Assembly: GCA_017533825.1 (NCBI GenBank)
Contig: JAFWIE010000032.1
Coordinates: forward strand, 1 to 33,089
Length of the DNA stretch: 33,089 nucleotides
Direction of reading: 5' to 3'
Origin: Atopobiaceae bacterium
GTDB lineage: Bacteria > Actinomycetota > Coriobacteriia > Coriobacteriales > Atopobiaceae
In this document: positions 31,095 through 33,089 of the stretch, one piece after another
How positions within the stretch are numbered: position 1 is the stretch's first letter
Layout: every line of letters begins with the position of its first letter
The notes under the pieces: model-generated
What the model saw: the letters and a program-made list of their open reading frames with translations, nothing else
Told to the model about the DNA's origin: nothing
Database searches by the model: none
Position numbers and translations under genes: made by a program

Positions 31095-32292
31095 GCGAAG
31101 TTCCGCCACCCGATGAGCTCTTTGCGGCGGCGCTCTGTTGCCGGATGCTGTCGGCGTAGGTCTCGTAGGAACTCGACGAGCTGTCTACCGATGTCTCGCC
31201 ATTGTAATTGCTGTACGAGGACTCGCTGTTCATGTACTTCTTGTTGTCTTCGCTAAACGCACGGGCGCGGTAAAACAGACGATACCAAAGGTACGAGTGG
31301 TACCGCGAGTGATAAGGACGCCGGTCGGTGGAATAGGCATATTGTCGTGACGAAACCTGTACCAGGGTCCTTCCGAGGGCGGGTTTCGTCTCGGCGGCAG
31401 CGGCATCGGCAGGCGCAGACGCCTGGGATGCGTCAACGGCATCAGAGTTCTTGCTGGCATCTGGGTCCTCGGTATCGTCGATTGCCATGCCATCCTCTCC
31501 GGCATCTTCATAGACCAGCACATACTCGTTGTTGGTCAGAATCGCCACGGTTCTCTTGTCGTCATCTTCCTTGGCGGAGGTAACGTTGCCTTCAAGCTTG
31601 TTGATAATGTCCTTGCTGGCATCATCCACACTCATTTGGGTCGTGTACACCGTCACGTCGTTCGACCCAGATTCTGGAGTGGAACTCGAGGCGGCATCGC
31701 TGTCTTCCACGAGCGTGTAGTTCAAAGAGTCTGCAGACAGGAGCTTGTTTACATCGGTGTACTTACCATCGATGCTGCCAATGCCGGCAAAAATCAGGGC
31801 AAACAAACCGAGACAGAGCGCGCAGACCACCCCAAACACTCCCGCGCCCTTCTTCGAACGCTTGGCATCGGGCGACGGCCCAAGGTCCATGATGTCTGTG
31901 GACTGTACGTACATGCCGCGCGAGTATTCCGTCTCGTCGCTCCAGCGTTCCACAGAATAGGTATGCTCGCCCTCGGCATCCTCCCACGTCTCGTATTGTG
32001 CCGTCTCGCCTTGGTCGACGTCAACGTCGCCCCCACATCCCCGGACCACCTGCGTACCGGAATCCACCAACGTGAATCCCTCTGGCGGCGTTGGCGTCGA
32101 GACCGCAAACGACATCTCGTACTCCTCGTTGCCTGTATCGTACGAGAGCCACGATTCGGTCCTTTTCTCGTGATTGAGAAGCCTATACTCCTCCCACTCA
32201 TCGCCTTGTGCCCGGTCTTCGTACAGAATCGAACCGAGAATCAAGTATCTGACGCCTTGAATGGAGAGATCGTTTCCAACATCAAAGTGCAT
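31084..32292 (-). CDS. DUF4178 domain protein with membrane helix and extracytoplasmic Ser/Tyr-rich tail
   Basis: 402-aa three-part protein. Residues 1-135 are DUF4178-like (VRYLILGSILYEDR, WEEYRLLNHEKRTESWLSYD, YEMSFAVS). A basic stop-transfer stretch (KRSKKGAG) and one hydrophobic helix (150-172) follow. The remaining 230 residues should lie outside. They contain a possible DUF4247-like segment (IDGKYTDVNKLLSADSLNYTLVE ... YTTQMSVDDASKDI), an Asp/Ala-rich linker and a Tyr/Ser/Arg-rich end that finishes SSSGGGTSHGK. DUF4178 and DUF4247 genes recur with SpeD and SpeE homologues in other bacteria, with unknown function. It overlaps speD by 11 bases and the SpeE-like gene by 11, so all three are coupled in translation. 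Confidence 0.75.
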   Translation of the reverse strand: MHFDVGNDLSIQGVRYLILGSILYEDRAQGDEWEEYRLLNHEKRTESWLSYDTGNEEYEMSFAVSTPTPPEGFTLVDSGTQVVRGCGGDVDVDQGETAQYETWEDAEGEHTYSVERWSDETEYSRGMYVQSTDIMDLGPSPDAKRSKKGAGVFGVVCALCLGLFALIFAGIGSIDGKYTDVNKLLSADSLNYTLVEDSDAASSSTPESGSNDVTVYTTQMSVDDASKDIINKLEGNVTSAKEDDDKRTVAILTNNEYVLVYEDAGEDGMAIDDTEDPDASKNSDAVDASQASAPADAAAAETKPALGRTLVQVSSRQYAYSTDRRPYHSRYHSYLWYRLFYRARAFSEDNKKYMNSESSYSNYNGETSVDSSSSSYETYADSIRQQSAAAKSSSGGGTSHGK

Positions 32293-32635
32293 TTGGAGTC
32301 CTTCCTACGGTCCTTTCCGCGCTACGCACGCGACGCTCAGAGGCGCCGAATGCCCGAACGGCTGCCATCACAATCGCCTCAGGGACGTCTTCGGCACACG
32401 AGAAGACGTCGAGGGCGACGTACCCGAACTCTGGCCACGTGTGGATGGAGATGTGCGAGGTGGTTATTACGGCAATGTACGTGACGCCGATGGGGTCGAA
32501 CTGGTGCACGAGCTCCTCGACGATGCTCGAACCGATGCGGTGCACGATGTCTCGTGCCACGGACGCAACTCGCTCCGCATCGTTGAGCACATCGGGGTCA
32601 CACCCATATAGATCTACCAAGAGCTGCTGTGCCAC
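32282..32635 (-). CDS. S-adenosylmethionine decarboxylase-like proenzyme (SpeD, class Ib type)
   Basis: 117-aa pyruvoyl-enzyme precursor. The N-terminus (QQLLVDLYGCD) and the processing/active site TTSHISIHTWPEFGYVALDVFSC match small prokaryotic SpeD. Ser60 should become the pyruvoyl group; His65 and Cys80 are the usual catalytic residues. The residue before the cleavage serine is Thr59 rather than the common Glu, and the N-terminal acidic residue is Asp8 rather than Glu8. Decarboxylated AdoMet from it would serve the SpeE-like enzyme two genes downstream. Some SpeD homologues have shifted to decarboxylate ornithine or arginine, so substrate is uncertain. GTG 32635 is the start; GAGGA lies about 11 bases upstream. 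Confidence 0.85.
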   Translation of the reverse strand: MAQQLLVDLYGCDPDVLNDAERVASVARDIVHRIGSSIVEELVHQFDPIGVTYIAVITTSHISIHTWPEFGYVALDVFSCAEDVPEAIVMAAVRAFGASERRVRSAERTVGRTPNAL

Positions 32636-32959
32636 AGGCCATACATCCTCAAGAACAAGATGACGTTGCTACGCCATCAGCTTACCAAAGCGCTTGGTAT
32701 ACTCCAATAAGAATGTCCAAGTGGTGCGTTCAGGTGGCGTCCGTGGTGGATAAAAGGCGTCTAGGACGCGAGCAGGCACGCGGGCAGGTCGTCGTGGCGT
32801 TCGTGCACCATGCTGGGTATAGCCGTACGTTCTCGTGGGCGAAACGTGCGTTTCGTCACACATGCGGCGGATTGGGAGAATGGCTGAGACACATCGCGCG
32901 TGCCAACGAATACCTTGCAGTGATAATTGCAGTATACGAGCGCACGAGGAGGACGTGCG
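32636..32959. other. Divergent intergenic region between speD and the right-edge gene
   Basis: No gene supported. It contains TACCAA-AGCGC-TTGGTA (32683-32699), overlapped by minus-strand TATACC, about 50 bases before speD: a possible operator/promoter. Near the right end are GATAAT (32922-32927), TATACG (32933-32938) and a repeated TTGCAG, possible promoter elements for the edge gene. Confidence 0.4.
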
Positions 32960-33089
32960 ATGAGCGAGTGGCTGAACCTGACCGAAGACCAGAGGAAGCG
33001 CATGGAGGAGGCCGAGTCCGCGGAAGAGAAGGCGGCCGTGATCCGGGAGGCCGTGGGCGAGCCGAAGGAGCTCAGCCTGGAGGAGCTGG
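32960..33089 (+). CDS. Possible RiPP precursor (leader-like peptide), 3' end outside window
   Basis: An ATG at 32960 with an excellent ribosome site (GAGGAGG, 7 bases upstream) opens a frame that runs off the window after 43 codons. The peptide is MSEWLNLTEDQRKRMEEAES..., then AVIREAVGEPKELSLEEL. It is highly acidic, helical in pattern, and its last visible residues ELSLEEL look like the leader end of class II lanthipeptide or related RiPP precursors, where LxxEELxxVxGG precedes the core peptide. The cleavage site and core are not visible, so this is a pattern-based suggestion. It could equally be a small housekeeping protein. The gene is divergent from the SpeD operon. Confidence 0.5.
   Translation, partial: MSEWLNLTEDQRKRMEEAESAEEKAAVIREAVGEPKELSLEEL

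Overview
The window comes from a high-GC, obligately anaerobic-looking Gram-positive bacterium. Gene content and codon bias (mostly G/C third positions) fit an Actinomycetota member of class Coriobacteriia, probably Atopobiaceae/Olsenella-like. The pointers are an oxygen-sensitive glycyl radical enzyme with its activase, MurT, a DUF362 protein, RelBE-type genes and a sucrose-6-phosphate hydrolase. This placement is inferred from content; no rRNA or other marker is present to prove it.

Left part (1-11.4 kb), metabolism. The window opens in the 3' end of rpoD, followed by an acylphosphatase, a short tandem-repeat patch, a PfoR/PTS-IIC-like membrane protein and a cupin. An AT-rich 170-bp inverted-repeat element follows. 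Next comes a glycyl radical enzyme cluster: fructose-6-phosphate aldolase/transaldolase, an 806-aa glycyl radical enzyme, and a divergent activating enzyme trailed by a half-length PpsR-like protein. A convergent DeoR-family regulator closes the cluster. Three near-identical 12-bp sites, two between the divergent genes and one before the regulator, suggest that the regulator controls both itself and the cluster. The gene set matches E. coli ybiW-ybiY-fsaA, which points to 1,5-anhydrohexitol-6-phosphate degradation. A MscS channel, a second tandem-repeat patch and a GH32 sucrose-6-phosphate hydrolase follow.

Middle (11.4-24.4 kb), housekeeping and signalling. Minus-strand genes encode a PAS-GGDEF(degenerate)-EAL protein, MurT without GatD, a glycerophosphodiester phosphodiesterase, a DUF362 protein and a type-2 glycerate kinase. 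A UMF1-type MFS transporter, a 140-bp inverted-repeat element and a possible PD-(D/E)XK protein lie on the plus strand. Then come a CcdA/TlpA-like thiol-redox pair, a Gfo/Idh/MocA oxidoreductase and an orphan amino-acid-type binding lipoprotein.

Right part (24.6-33.1 kb), accessory. A two-gene unit encodes a GmrSD-like DUF262-DUF1524 protein with a C-terminal RAMA-like domain and a membrane/coiled-coil protein of unknown function. It is followed by tRNA-fMet with an intrinsic terminator, a perfect 31-bp inverted repeat, a DUF4234-like membrane protein, an ASCH-domain pseudogene and a RelE/RelB toxin-antitoxin pair. A tightly overlapping SpeD-DUF4178-SpeE operon then links polyamine chemistry to membrane proteins. 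The window ends inside a small gene whose product resembles a RiPP leader peptide.

The strongest candidates for undescribed biology are the DUF262-RAMA/membrane-protein pair, the SpeD-DUF4178-SpeE operon, the glycyl-radical regulon with its half-length PpsR-like protein, and the truncated RiPP-like gene at the right edge.
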